This document shows positions 12,419 to 25,900 of a stretch of DNA of 64,000 bases, piece by piece (position 1 is the first letter of the stretch; every line of letters begins with the position of its first letter). Below the pieces are notes generated by a model. That model was not told the DNA's origin. It saw only the letters and a program-made list of their open reading frames with translations, and ran no database searches. The translations under genes and the position numbers were made by a program. The stretch is from Paulownia fortunei. Lineage: Eukaryota > Streptophyta > Magnoliopsida > Lamiales > Paulowniaceae. The stretch is taken from assembly GCA_019321725.1 (NCBI GenBank), contig CM033107.1, positions 25,473,445 through 25,537,444 of the forward strand. Direction: 5' to 3'.

Positions 12419-12782
12419 AGAGGGTGTTTGACTAAATTTATTTAAAACATCTTACAACTTCTTATAAGAGATATTTTTGAAACTTATAAAATATTAAATT
12501 TTATTTTAAAAATAAATTATTGTAATGTTTAAATAAAATAAGATTATAGAGTTTTTAAAATATTAGTAATGACAATTTTGTAGTTAAAATTATCAACATT
12601 AAAGTAGTTTGTTAAAATAAAATTTTAATTTAAAAATAAGTTGGAGTAGAGATACTTTTTTTATAAATTCATAAGCTCTTAAATAATTTTTTTTTTTATA
12701 ATTTTTTTTAAAAAAAGAATTATTAAACATCTTTTATCAGCTTATAAACTCTTAAACAACTTATAAGTTTGGCCCTCTAAAC
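12419..12782. mobile_element. MITE-like element with GAGGG/CCCTC ends
   Basis: The left end has gagggtgtttgactaaattt followed by acttcttataag. The inverted right end has gagggccaaacttataagtt followed by gagtttataag. Such ends are common on non-autonomous hAT or Mutator-type elements in plants. The 360-bp interior is AT-rich and non-coding. Confidence 0.55.
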
Positions 12783-14691
12783 AGTAGAAAGAAAAGAAAG
12801 AAGCTCTTCATTCCTAATTCTCCTATAAGTGGACTTAAAGTTCAACTATAGGGTTAAATTTCGATCATACCCGTATACTTAGACTCCACTTTAAATTGCA
12901 ATCCAAAGCTTGCCCACTCCAAACTAATATGTTCATGGTAACCCTAAATTCATTACTTGTGGCAATTGTAAATTTGAAGTCACTACACAAATCTTTGTTC
13001 AATGAGAGAATGATTATAGGCAAGAATAAGCATATATTTGTACCTAACAATTGTTACCTTTTCAAGAAGATATTATTCCCTATGATTGTCTCTCTTGTTT
13101 TGTGTCTGCCATGCAAAATTAATATAAAAAGTGTTTGCACATGTACACAAGTTCCATCAAGAATCTTGTCCCAATAGTTGAGCATAAGCAAATGACATGA
13201 ATGTGCTATGGGTTCACATGCTCACTCACTTAGGAAACCTTATGGGTGGGTAGGGTCTTTGGTACCACTCATAAGTCATAATTTTCCCACATGATAAATG
13301 ACATTCTTTTTTTTTTTTTTTTCTTCTTAATATCTTGATAGATAGACAATGACTTATTTCTATTGGCTATAAATTTTATAGTATATTAGGACATTGACTT
13401 ATTTAATTGATACTATTCGAGGGTAATATTTATGCTACACCTGATGTATAGAACACTTAGTGTATGAATGAATGTCAAGTGTTTCATTTTATAAAAAATA
13501 AAATATTTAAATAATAAATTTATATCAAGTGTATATACATTAAAAATATATAGCATATACAATACTCTATTTGATGTTATATTCAATTCAATTGGTGCAC
13601 TTTTCGCTCCTTAGTAGGTCTAGCAAAAAAAACTGAGTTGGTTTGGACCATGGAACCAATTGGGCTTGAGCAAGCTTGTGTCTTCTGTTTGGTGCCAGTT
13701 TTATTATTAATGATCCTTGTGATAAGTCTGAAAAAGCCCAACAATAGTAATTAGTGTGTGGTCCTGGATTTCACCTATATTAACATTATCAGTGGATTTT
13801 GTGACTTTATATTTGTTGTCAATTCTAGACAATAAAACTCAAAAAAATAAATAGATATAAAGATTTAATAAAGGACTAAGCTAATAAATGCAATTTTGGG
13901 TATTTTTCCTTTTCCATTTAAATATAGCTCAAACAATTATTCATCAAAAATAAAACAAAAAATGTTGGAGTCTCATGGTTAAGGTCAAGGTAATATATAA
14001 TGGGATCGATCGATAAATTAAAGCTAGGATAGCAGAATTGATAAAAGGAAAAATAGAATAACTTTGTACCAGTACAATTTTTAATTTAAATGAAGTGAAT
14101 AGGTTACAAATTAATAGGAAATAATTTACATCCCACTTTCTTTCTGTTTCTTATCAAAAACTCGGCTTTTTTTAACAAGTGATAAAAATATTATTATTTT
14201 TTGGTATATTAGCGATCTAATTCTGTCAATAATAAAATCTAATTTGAGTTATAAAGCTACGATACAATTGATTCTGAACGAACAAAATATTGAATTGAAT
14301 TATAGCAATCTCTTAATACTATAATTATTTAATTATTGGTGAAAAAAATTCAATAGTAATTATATTCATTTAAATTTTGAAAGAGTGCGTGTTCGTTTTT
14401 CCATTGATAATAGAAATTGGCTGGTCTTGTGGGCTTGACCTTGTACACAAGATATATGAGTTTCACAGTCTTGTTTGGGCTTAAACAGACCATATGGGGT
14501 TAATTCATAAATAGGAAAAAATAAAGTACTTAATTAGAAATTTTCTCTCTGTTACAGAGCAACAACAAACACGTCACTCGTCAAATTTAAGGCCCTGTGC
14601 CTTACCCAGTCTTGCGATAAGTACTCTATTTCTCCCTTTGTCGATCATTTTTTGTTTTTCAATATTTTCCAAAAAATAAAAAAAGGGGGCC

Positions 14692-16215
14692 ATGGATTAC
14701 GAAGCTGATGCTGATTTCGATCGCGTTCCTCCATCGTTTGATCGTATGGTATTTTTTCTTTTGGATCTCATTTCCATTTTAACTTGATTTTGGTAGATCT
14801 TTTTTGTTTCAAAGCGATTTCTGTTGATCTGGGGTTTTATGAAAATGCTCTCTGCGATATGGATGGACGGTTGATGCGATTTTTCTTGCATGCACTTGAT
14901 TTTCTGAAGGAAAAATTTTTACATTTATTTGTAATCGGCTGGAATTTGATTGTTTCAGTGTGGTCTTATTTGCAGGATTTTAGATAGGATTTTTTTCTTT
15001 TTACCTTATATTTTATCGTAGTTAAGGCTATGTCTGGAACTTGGATTTTTGTGATAAAAATGGTAAAGAAAATATGTTCCTGCATTGGGTTTTGAGAAAA
15101 CTGGGAAGGCAATTTTCAAACAAATGTAATTATGAGGAAGTATCTATTGGGAATGGAAGAAAATGTTGCTATTCTTTTGAGGGTATGATATAGTAATATT
15201 CCACCGTGTCTATAACAAAATGCGTTTTTTACAATCTGTGTTGTTTAGAGAAATAAAAGCAAATACATTCACAAATTTATGTATTTAACATCTATATGGA
15301 GACTCCTGACCCAATTTGTGCTCGCGCTTTAGACGTGCACATTTTCATCCCATGGCCTCTGCACATATGTTGATTTGCCGTTTTGGAATGTTCATGGAGT
15401 CTGAAGGGAGGAGGCCCTTATTTTGTGCTTGAATGGGGCTCTTTAGCTGACAGAAAGTCCCGGATATATGTTCTTCATGATGAGTTCTGGGATGATATTA
15501 CGGCTTACTTTCTTTGGTTGTCAAAGCCCCGGATATATGTTCTTCATGATGAGTTCTGGGATGATATTGTGGCCTACTTTCTTTGGTTGTCAAGAAAAGT
15601 GGATCACTGTTCAATAAGAACCTTCTGAGTGGTCGTTTTATGTTCTTTAAGGCAAACTCGCCTATTTGACTCTATTTGGAGTTCACTGTTGGTCAATACC
15701 TGCATTGTTGTTGGTTCAAAGTTTATCAGCAATTCATATCAAATGGTATACATGATTTTGCTATAGTTTATTTAGTATAATTCTTTTCCAAGATATGTTA
15801 AAATATTATTTGTAAGAAAGCAGCTACACATGTTTTTGCTTGAGTTATGCATGCTATAAAGAGTTAAGTCATTCATCTTAAGTTTAATTTGAACTAATTG
15901 GTTATGTCTCTGGTAATTGCTGTTAATGCTTTTGTAATGCTAAATCCTACTTGTGGCTGCCTTACTCCAATTTATTATCTTCATCTGCTGGATTAACAGA
16001 AAAATGTGGCCCGGGATGTTGAGGCTCAAGGATTCAACCCAGGATTGATCGTCTTACTTCTTGTTGGGGGACTGATCTTGTTATTCCTTGTCGGAAATTA
16101 CGTGCTCTACATTTATGCGCAAAAAACCCTTCCTCCAAAGAAAAAGAAACCCATCTCAAAGAAGAAGATGAAGAGAGAGAGACTGAAGCAGGGCGTATCA
16201 ACACCAGGAGAATAG
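14692..16215 (+). CDS. S1FA: S1FA-like DNA-binding / small membrane protein
   Basis: Two exons, 14692-14748 and 16000-16215, encode 90 residues. Exon 1 reads [19 protein letters not shown] and ends at ATG|GTATTT; exon 2 begins at AACAG|AAAAATGTG in phase 0. The core ([37 protein letters not shown] and KQGVSTPGE) is diagnostic of the plant S1FA family. S1FA was described in spinach as binding the S1F site of the rps1 promoter. The sequence also shows a clear hydrophobic helix ([26 protein letters not shown]) followed by a Lys-rich tail that could be a nuclear signal, so membrane anchoring is equally plausible. The intron is long (1251 bp) and holds a 69-bp tandem duplication. The gene converges on the CNR8-like gene 425 bp away. 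Confidence 0.9.
15458..15595. repeat. 69-bp tandem duplication inside the S1FA intron
   Basis: The unit cccggatatatgttcttcat... begins near 15459 and recurs exactly 69 bp later. The copies differ at only a few bases (attacggcttac versus attgtggcctac, and the flanking tcc/ccc). The period is a multiple of three, so an open frame runs through both copies. That frame has no ATG start and lies between well-supported splice sites. Confidence 0.9.
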
Positions 16216-16640
16216 ATTAAAGATGGGTTGTTCCTCCTTTCAACTTGAGCTGCTGTTTTTCAAATATCTCATGTTCTGAACTTTGTCTAGAAATCATTGC
16301 ACCATTTAGGACTTGTAAAACGTAACTTGATATTCAGAATCTGCCCTGTTGTTTTGCTATCCGCCTGAAGGAAATGCGGTTTGTTTCATACTGGGTAATT
16401 AGGTGTTTGTTTTCGCATCAGACAATTATAGAATTTGTTTAAATTAGGTGTTTAAAAACCAGCCATTGCCCTGAATCTTACTTGGATTTATAAAAAGTAC
16501 TTGTATGCATGCTTCAAACAATATAATAGGATTTAGTCAATCCTAGCAATCAGATAATGTTATACAATGCAGTCAGATAGAATTTCTCAGCAACATAATA
16601 TTAGTCCACGGGTTGTACAAGCTACATAAAGTAGTAATGT

Positions 16641-19600
16641 TTAGGCTCCACGGCCTATGGTCTGTCCCCCGGGTGGAATCATAACGAAGACAGGTTGGGC
16701 AGTAAGTCCAGGATGAGGAAGCCTACGACGAACCTCACGAGCTTCCTGACAAAGGGCACATGCATGGCAGAAGACATGGGTAGCAAAATCACAGGCGGAT
16801 TCACATTGCTCGCGCTGAACCTCATCCATCAGAAAGTTTCCGCAGCACCCACAGGATCTGGTAACTGCCTCACAGCTGCCCTGTGATGTCAAACAAATCC
16901 CCAATGTTTTAGAATCCTCTACCTGGAAGCCTTAAATGATGGAAATGTATGACCCGTCATTGACCACACATCAACTAATTCAATTCGAGGTTGTCTGGAT
17001 TTAGGAGAATGCAATATTGAGTGAAAATGTGGGTAACAGAACAGAGCATCGTCTGTCTCAAAAAATACAAGAGTATCGACATTTACACAAAGAAAGGTTC
17101 CCATTCAACTAGCATGTCAATTTTACAACAGTTTTAAACTGAATCTTGGTTACAACTTCCGCGCAAGGCCTGTATAGAAATCCATATACAAGTGTTCAAC
17201 AGTTCACTTACCAATGCAACAAAACAATGGTAAAAAGATAAACAATATATATATACATAAAAATACACATATACACACATGCACAAAAGCACAGTTCTTG
17301 TATAACTCATGACACACCCCCACCCCTGCGGCACATGGTCTACATAAAGGAGATGGTAGACATTTTTCTTCCTCTGTAAGATATTTGGAAAGACAAAGGC
17401 AAGAAACATCATTTCTGCCTCCCATTTTATTTTATTTTATTTTATTTATTTATTTATTTTTTTATTTTTTTGGGGAGTGGGAAGATGGGGATGATGTGGG
17501 GGTGCATTCATTCATTTTGTATTCTAAATTGCTTCAACACTGAAAAAGGCAGCAGAAGAAATGGCAGAACAAAAAGCATGAAAAAAAAATACTAATTTGA
17601 AATATACACAATGCATGACAAAGATTCAAGTGTCGTCTCTAAGTTCAAGGTGTAGATAAAAGCATGACTATATTTAGTACAGCAGAATATATACATAGAC
17701 AGTGTACCAGACTTAAAAGTGGAGATCTGATTGTCGCTAAAAAATGATGAACAAAAGAGAAAGACCTTGTTAAACAGAAAACAAAGTCATGCTGAGTGAT
17801 GTATGAAATGCTGCTCATATGATAACACAAATTTGATCCAAAAGGAGCACCTGTTAGATATGTGACAAAATGAAAAATGATACATCAATTTTTCTTCCTC
17901 TATCCCTGCCCCTTCCATCTGCCCTCAAATTGCTAACAAGGGAACATAAAAGAAGAACATTCAAAAACAAGATGGAATGAATAAAATGTAAAACAAAAGA
18001 TAAATACCCCAGAGGCATCACATGAATGGATGTTTGAGGCATGCAAGGAAGGAAGAATCTCAAATAACTTCAATGAAGTGTAGATATATCTATAGCAGCA
18101 ATACTAGCAAACAGCAGTGCGTCAGGCCATATCATCTCTGTTCCTTCCTCTCACCCACTTTTGGCTGACCCTCCATGACCATGAGAATATCGCGTATTCA
18201 GCCCATCCCCTCACAATTAAGGGAACATGGGTAAACATGGTAGTTGCCATTCATCATTTGCTCTATATAAAGGAATCAGGCATCCATTTTAAGGTACAAA
18301 CACTTTGCATTTCTACATTTGCATTGACATTCTTTTCTCCTATCAACAAAAACTTAGGCATCGGAGGGATTTTGCTGAGAAAACCGCAGCCACCCCTAAC
18401 CATTGTCTTGCAGGAATTCTATCAGGACCTGTCAGAAATTCTCCTTAAAATCTAGGTGCATAGTTTCTGTGCGCATCAAGAATATATCTGCTGTATCCCT
18501 CTATTGGTCCTCTAACCAAGAGCATAAAGCAACTAACATAAATTTCCATGAAAAATATCACTAGATAATAGCATCCATAACCTAACAAGTCTGACAAGTT
18601 TAATTTTTGCACTTTTATGCTTTGAATCTTAACAGTCAATACCAAAATGGCTACCTTGTAAGACAAACTATACGTTTATAAGTTAACATAACAATGAGCA
18701 CTAGCATAAGACATAATAGCATGCAAATTTATAAAAATAACTAACCTCTAAGTTAAACTTCCGGCGAATGGCTGTACGGATGGGATAAGAGAACCAGGGT
18801 GCAAGGCAGTTCCAGCCAAAAAAGCAATTTCCAATCAAGTAAAGGCCAGTGTAAGGCAAGCAGTGATTAGCAAAAGTACCAGGAGCAGATCCAAGTCTCT
18901 CAACATTGCTTCCATGGAGCACACAAGGGGCAATACTACCCAGTAAACCTGCTCAATATCAGAACTATCAAACAGCAATAAAGAAACAGCAAAAAGAGAG
19001 AGAAGATACACTATCAAAGCAGTAATAAGATGCAACTTACAACTGAAATCTCAAAGAAATTTACTTGAACGAACAAAAATAAGTTCACAACCATCGGTTT
19101 CAAATTGAATCATAAAAGACTATGTGTCTGAGTGTGTGTGTGTGTGAGAGAGAGAGGTATGCAATATGCTACAACCATAGGATACTCCAAGAAATATAAA
19201 GCAAGAACGACTAAATACAGAGATATTATCATAATAAGGCTATGCCAACTGAATCATCCAATAAATAAAACCAACATAATAAATTAGCTTGTCAGAGGAA
19301 TGGATCAATTGGCACATATACTATATATTCTTCAGCATCAGAGCCAGATAGAACTACAAATTAGAACTCCAAAACATAATTTAATACTGCAATGCATTTG
19401 AGCATAGAAAATTTCACACGCACGAACACAAACATCCTGTTAGATCATTCAGATATTTTTTTTTCTTTCCATCCTTCCATTTCTACGATCATATACCACA
19501 TTCCTTCGAATCTTTTACAGCTTCCTAAGCTCCAAAAAACCATTTTATGCCCCCACAAATTTGTCTGACATATATCCGCAATTCCGCATCAGCCAATTTT

Positions 19601-20044
19601 TTACATCTTTCTCAACAATAAAAATCGAGAATCAGTAACCAAATTTAAAAACACATAATCTAAATCCAATGAAATCCAGACCACCAAACTTCGAAATTCG
19701 CATTATATAATCAAGAACCCGATGCATAAAAATCAAATCTTGACCTGAGAAATCGAAATTCACCGTAGGAAAAAAAAAATGAAAAACTCACAAACTTCAA
19801 GATCACTGCTGTAGAACTCATCGTTCCTTCCAAGACAAGAGAAGATGCCGGTTTCCCATTGGGACCTCTGCATCATTGGATCACCCACGGGCAGCCCATC
19901 AGCGGTCCATCCTATCGGCACCGCGGAAGCCGGAGCCTCAACGTTCTTGGCGGTGGCGGTGGCGGAGAATTTCATTCCATGCTTTGTCTCTGCTTCTTGT
20001 TCTTGCTTTGGTATAAGAGGGTTTGATTCCTCATAATTTGCCAT
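16641..20044 (-). CDS. CNR8: PLAC8-family protein, cell number regulator 8-like
   Basis: Three exons on the minus strand encode 231 residues: 20044-19792, 18948-18746 and 16880-16641. Junctions are TTT|GTGAGT...GAGCAG|GTTTAC (phase 1) and GAG|GTTAGT...ATCACAG|GGCAGC (phase 0). The PLAC8 signature is intact: SSDLEVCLLGSIAPCVLHG, then NHCLPYTGLYLIGNCFFGWN, a Cys-rich block SCGCCGNF and the C-terminal FCHACALCQEAREVRRRLPH. Members are small membrane proteins linked to cell number or organ size control and to metal or Ca2+ handling; which applies here is unknown. I chose MANYEESNP as the start because family members begin MAN. An in-frame upstream ATG at 20050 would add only Met-Arg. Intron 2 is 1.9 kb and non-coding. 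Confidence 0.92.
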
Positions 20045-22531
20045 TCGCATATGCAAATAATACACAAAAAATTACAAAAGAAAAATATGTGTGTGTATAT
20101 ATATTTGTAGGATAGATATATCAGAGAAGAAATCGAGAGATGGGTTTTCTTGATAGGCTCTCTCGCCTCTCAGGCTCTATGCTGACTGTTTTAATTTATT
20201 AATCCATTGTTTATTGGTTTCTTGGTTTATTTACTTTGAACGAACAAAGCCGTGTGGCAGACCGCAGAATTAGATGTGAAGGAAATGAACGTTTAACCTA
20301 CAGTCTTAAAATGCGAGGAGTTCGTGTTTTCCATTAATATTAACTACATTAACCCGCGACTTGTGGAAATTACATTGTATGATCAACAAAGTACTATTAT
20401 TAAAATAAATAAACGTACATATTTTTTTTAGTTTTGGTAAGATTCGAATCCAAAATTCTATTATTTTAAAAAAAATATATGTAAACTTGATAATTTAATC
20501 AACAATAATGGGCACGATTTTGAACCTGAATAGCTTTTCTTATCAAATGCTAGTATCAAACAAATAAAATGATTATTTTCTGCATTATTAAGAAATAGCT
20601 TTCATAATGCCTTTTTTTTTCCCCACAACTACAATTTAGAAGGCAAAAAGACAAAAAAAAAAAGACTGAGGGGCAAAATGCATAGCCAATATAGTTTATG
20701 GGCTAACGTACAAAAAGGATCAAAGTTGGCTTGGGGGAGGTGGGAGGATTACTACTGAGATTATGTTGACTATTTTGCCCTTTTTCACTATCACCAGCCC
20801 ATCACACAAGGTGGAATATTCTACCGTCAAGTGGTCAAGGATTATAATAAAGAATACAAATAACGAGCTTTATGGGTATGAGTTAGCGATAAGACATAAG
20901 ACAGACGGAGGTGTAACAATGATGGCGTACTCTTATAAGTTCATTTGTGGATTTCTACTAACGTAAAGGGATAGAGTAGGTCACATCAAATGTTTTTTTC
21001 AATTATGTATAAATATTGATTACATTCAAATTAATTTAAATGACGAATTATGGAGAATATCGTCATTTTTTAAAATTAATCGAACGAATCTTGAAATATA
21101 AATTAAAAAAAAAAACAAAACGAATGAATACAATTAACGAAGCCCAGATGGTTAAGTGGAAAATTGTGATGTTTAGAACAATGTGCAAATATAACTTAAA
21201 TTATAAAATAAATCAAAATTTTCTCAAATTAATTTATATGTAATCAATGTCCGTTCTGCCACGACAAATATAAGATAAATTTTATTTTTTCTCAAGAAAT
21301 TAAAAGCTCACCATCAAATATGTTTTGTAGCAATAATTCTTGTCACTTGCATTGCTAATAGGTGTAATTTGTTGCAACATCAAGTCAATGTTTCGTTTTC
21401 AAATGTTAGTCGCATAGCCAACACCATCATGAAAAATTTCATCTCATTACCAAACCTAGGTTAATTTTTTTTTAGTTGTGATTGTAGGGTTAATGAGATT
21501 TTATGAAAGTGATAAGATTGAGGTTTTAAAACTAATTAAAGAATATTGAGTTAAAAAAATCTTATTAAAATTGTAGATACGATTTAATTTTATAGTTCTG
21601 CATATATTAAATTTTGTATTCTTAAGTTAATTGCTTTAGTTGTAATTAATTATTAGAAAAATACTTCAAAAGTTTCAAATGATTTTTTATGTAATTATAA
21701 TTCAAAATCCATTGCATAAACTTTTTTTCTTCAAATACTTGTGCAATAAATCTTTGTGCAGTCCTTTTATCAGTAAAAATGCATTTTTTGGTCCTATAAG
21801 TAGGCTATTTTAAAATTTCATCTTTTATCTACTCATTTTGCACTTTTAGGCCCTCATATATTAACTAACGGACGATTTCAATTTAATTTGGTCAGAAAAA
21901 TCAAATTTTGGTCCAAAATTGGCTGAACTCCAAAACTTTGGGGTAAATTGCATAAAACCCCACTGTGTTTATTGAAATTCAAAAAGGTCCCGTATGTTAA
22001 AAAAAATAATCAACAAGCCCACTTTAACAGTGATTAAGGTGGGCTTTTAAAAATTTGGAAATAGACCAAACTTACAAGACCAAAAAATACAATTTTTCCT
22101 CCTTTTGTTTGTGCATCTAGTCTTTGAAACATGTTATTGATAATCCTGAAGAATTGGGAGATTAGCAATCAAGAAATGCTTAATCAATCCTTAATTATAC
22201 TTAGTGAACCCGGTTTCTGCGACGCAATGACAGCCTTCTACCTATATATTACTACCATTAATCACTACATTACTTCATATAGCAATGAAATAATTATTTA
22301 TAAAATAATTACACTTAACCCAAAAAAAAAAAAGGTGTAAAGAAAAAAAGAAAACCCGCAATCCTCTATGCACAGATTATGTGTAATAAAAGGCAAAATA
22401 AAGCTGTTTTGATTGATTACAATCATCCCCTATATCAGTGGCTTCCAATAAACATCACACTATAATCATAAACACAACAAATCTGTAACTTCATCCAAAC
22501 TAGTGACAGTGCTCAATTACAGAATTTTTCA
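20045..22531. other. Intergenic region between CNR8-like gene and peptide gene
   Basis: The first 150 bases are the CNR8 promoter or leader. The rest is AT-rich with no supported gene. The stretch at about 21755-22105 contains phrases such as ggtcctataag, ggccctcatatattaac and ggggtaaattgcataaaacccc, typical of dispersed non-coding plant repeats, but I could not fix its ends. Confidence 0.45.
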
Positions 22532-22985
22532 TCAGCCCTCAATTTTCTTTCCCTGAAAGGAAAATTCCAGACAAACACAAGGATTAAAACAAAGTAGCAA
22601 TGGCTAGATTAGTCTTTTCATGATTGATTAAAAAGAGTCCTTCTTACATTTCGTTTGTATTTGTGACGGGCCATGCTGGCTTGATGATGGATTCTGGGCC
22701 GGGCCCCGGCCCGATTCGGTGGTGGAATGTAGGTGTGTGTCTCCGGACCTCTGTAATCAATATCATAAATCTCTGAGTCCATATTTTCATCATGCAAACT
22801 CCCTGCAAAACCACCATATTAACATTTCTCCATATGTATTTCTGATAAGCTCAATGTACATTCATTAATGGGGTAAAATGAAAGCAAAAACTTGTAGAAA
22901 AACAACCTCTTGAAAAGCCCGGCACGGCGAGGAGGAGGAGGAGGAAGAGAAGCAGAGTGCCAATGATGTTAGCCTTGAGCTCCAT
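22532..22985 (-). CDS. Small secreted peptide precursor with Asp-Tyr motif (84 residues, three exons)
   Basis: I do not recognise the family. The exons are 22985-22907, 22802-22648 and 22552-22532. Junctions are AAGAG|GTTGTT...TTTTGCAG|GGAG (phase 1) and CGAAAT|GTAAGA...TTTCAG|GGAAAG (phase 0), and the reading frame is continuous to TGA. The protein has a strong signal peptide (residues 1 to about 25: a Lys, then an L-rich core, then AVPGFS). An acidic spacer follows, then IYDIDYRGPETHTYIPPPN (residues 38-56) and a basic tail, ARHKYKRNGKK. An Asp directly before Tyr43 (DIDY) and a Pro-rich C-terminal side are features of tyrosine-sulfated, proline-hydroxylated plant hormone precursors (PSY, RGF/GLV, CIF types). 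The core matches none of those consensus sequences as I know them. Sulfation, processing and secretion are inferred. A different-frame ATG lies 5 bases upstream. Confidence 0.62.
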
Positions 22986-25900
22986 GGCATTCCAGATTGA
23001 ACTCAGAAAAAATTCTAAGTGTTTCTTTCTTTTCTTTTGGTCTGTTTTTTCAGTTTTCTGAAGGATGGCTGCTAGTAGTACTATATGGAGAAATGGGATA
23101 TGTTATATTTTGAAAGGGATGAGATTGAGGGAAGAAGAAAAGCATGGGATGATGAGTTAAGGTATTGTTAGCAGAGAGGTTTTGGCAATTGAAACCATCA
23201 CCATCTGCACAGCAATTGATTGCAAGGACCTGATTGGGATGTGCTGGGCTGGAACATTTATGTAGTGTGTGTGATCACTGATCACCCACTTTGCAGAGTG
23301 TTTGGATGTAGAGAAACCTAAGGAAAGGAAATTAGTAGTCAGGAAAGAAAACATTTCCAAGAGTGAAATCATGTTCCTATGTGAAGGGCAGAGAAATTGA
23401 GTGGTTTGCTGGTTTTTGGAATTAATAACATATTATTGTAATTTTATACTGTATTTTGTATTACATATCATGCACTTCAATATTCACATATATAAAATAT
23501 TTTTTAAATATAAATTTAAGATACGTCATGTGTAATATACAATATAAGATGCAATCTATGATTCCAATTAAATTATTCATGTGATTTATCTTAGGTCAAA
23601 CAAGATTTACAGTGTTTGTCATTTGTCCCTTTTTCCTATATTTTCGCCTTGTTTTTGAGCTTATTGGAACATAAGAGTTGAAAATTTCATGACCCTTTTC
23701 CTCTATAATCCTCTATCCAAACACAATCCAAACATTGGGGGGGGAATAGAAATTAGAATTAGTAGTAGTATTTGGTTATGGTGGTATGGACAGTCCCATG
23801 TGTGTATTATTGAGAATGTCTCAGAGGGACATCACATTTAGGAGACCAGCCCTTTGGCCTGACCTCACTACACAAAAACCTACCCTTTTTTCTTTCAATT
23901 CCTGCCCTCTTTCTGCTATTAAACGCCATTGATTTTGTTACTTTCTGCATACCCATGACACACCACATTATGGAGGCTTATATGCCCATCCTTTCGTGGG
24001 AAATAAATCTCTTAAAGTTGCGTGGTATTCTTGGAATTTAGTAGAACTTGTGGGCACTTCTTTTTATTATTTTCTTTCTTTCTTCTGGCTGACCAGAGTA
24101 CTCTGCAGATTTCTCAAATCTGCTGTGACCAATTATAGTTGGGAAATTTAATGCACTGAAAAAAAGAAGTTATTTTTCCATGAAGTCTTACATGAAATTA
24201 ATAGTCGGCCAATGCAATGACTGGACATAACTTGAGTTGAAAAATTTTAAATAAGAAGTTGGAGTTTCAAATAATTTTCACAAAAAAAAGCATTTTTGGT
24301 TTTTTATTTTAATTTGTATTTTATTTTATCGTATATCATATATGTGTTATATGCATATGATCCAAAATTCAATATGTATTTCAAAAAATATTTTATACAT
24401 TCGAAATAAAATATAAAATAAAACATCAAAAATATTATTTAATACTAGTTTTTAATAAGTTCCATCTTTTATGTTATGACAGGTTTAAAGGTGTAGCTTT
24501 TTTTAATTGTATAGATTTTTTTCCTACAAAACAAATGTTAGAAAATGATGTGAATCAAACTAATAAGTGAAAAATAAAAATAGGTTTCGAAGAAAAACAA
24601 AAATCAAGATTGGGCATTCCATGAGATGGGTCTTCGAAATTTTCTTGAAAATATAAAGTGAAATTCTTATTTTCCTATAAAATCGTCAAATAAAGCATTT
24701 AAACTACTATTTTATATTTAAAATCGTGTCAAACTAGTTCAATAGAAAAACATTGCAAGTAAAATATTATGTTAAGAGTAGCTAGACATAATTAATCAGA
24801 TTTAATTTAATCATATTCCTAAAGTTTGGAAACAAATTCATTAGACCTAACAAGAATGGCGCATGTTAGAACATTTATGAAGCTCCCAAATCATGGCAGA
24901 TTTTGTGAAATATGATTTCAAATATTTGCCCGACAAAGTAATAAGAATAAGTGGTCAAATGAAAATAACTTCATTTTTATTATTAAGGGCCCCAAATTGT
25001 AAAGGCATTGATTGGATGGATATATCTTGTTTGAAAGATGGTCCTCCTTTCAATAAAAGGTGACAATAAATTTGCCTTTTTATTGTTATTATTTGCTTCT
25101 TAGCAAACTTGAGATAGGTCTCAAAAATAAATTTAACTAACTTTAAATCGATTGCTAAAAGCTCGATTAAGATTAATTTATTAAATATAACAATCAATTT
25201 TGAACATATTTTTTTGTTCAATAAGATTTGAACTCAACTCGATTAATAAAAAAATAATAAAATATGAGTAAAAATATCAAGTAGTCGAGCTCGATTAGTA
25301 TTCATTTCGATTAAAACTCGTTCAAGTTCGATTTGATTAATAATTAAATCAAATTCAATTATAATTTTTGAAACTCGATAAAAATTCAAACAAACTTGAA
25401 TAATAATATATTCTGTCTGGCTCGATTCATTTACATTTCGGTGTCAAGATTTTGCATTTTTCTTTTTATTTTAATATATATTTAAAGAACTTCATAAGAA
25501 ATATCCATGCAAAATTGACAAATAAGAAGTTGAAATTCACATTCTCAAATAATTAAACATTAATTGAAGTTTATTGTACTCTTACCAAATTCAAGTGAAA
25601 AAACTATGAAAAATAAGTAATGAATGATTATGCCAAGGAAAACAGAGCGAACTAGAATGTCATTAACAGCCACATATTTTGAGTGCAATTATTGAGGGAA
25701 AAAAAGGAGTATAAAGAAATAATTATTTTTTTTCCACTTTAAATACAGTTATTGAATAACTTGTGGTAGCTGCCAACAAATATTATTATTTACATTCTAG
25801 ATTTGATTACAATTTGAGAAATCCAAATCCGACCCGAGAATTGATGAATTTTATTTATAAGTACCACATTTTATTAGAAAAATAAAAAATTTAAAATATC

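Larger units (their letters stand above)
10504..14691. other. Intergenic region between LecRK and S1FA
   Basis: No gene is supported. The stretch is AT-rich, with a MITE-like element at about 11697-11830, an (AAT)n microsatellite at about 12162-12183 and a second MITE-like element at about 12419-12782. Open frames near 10740-11209 lack ATG starts and family motifs. The last 150 bases (ctctgttacagagcaacaac onward) are probably the S1FA leader. Confidence 0.5.

Noticed and set aside
15383..15628. 81-codon frame in the S1FA intron as a separate gene
   Set aside because: It has no ATG start, and its length is partly the result of a 69-bp duplication.
17134..18666. Several 60-110 codon frames within CNR8-like intron 2
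   Set aside because: Low-complexity or hydrophobic chance frames inside an intron with well-supported splice sites.
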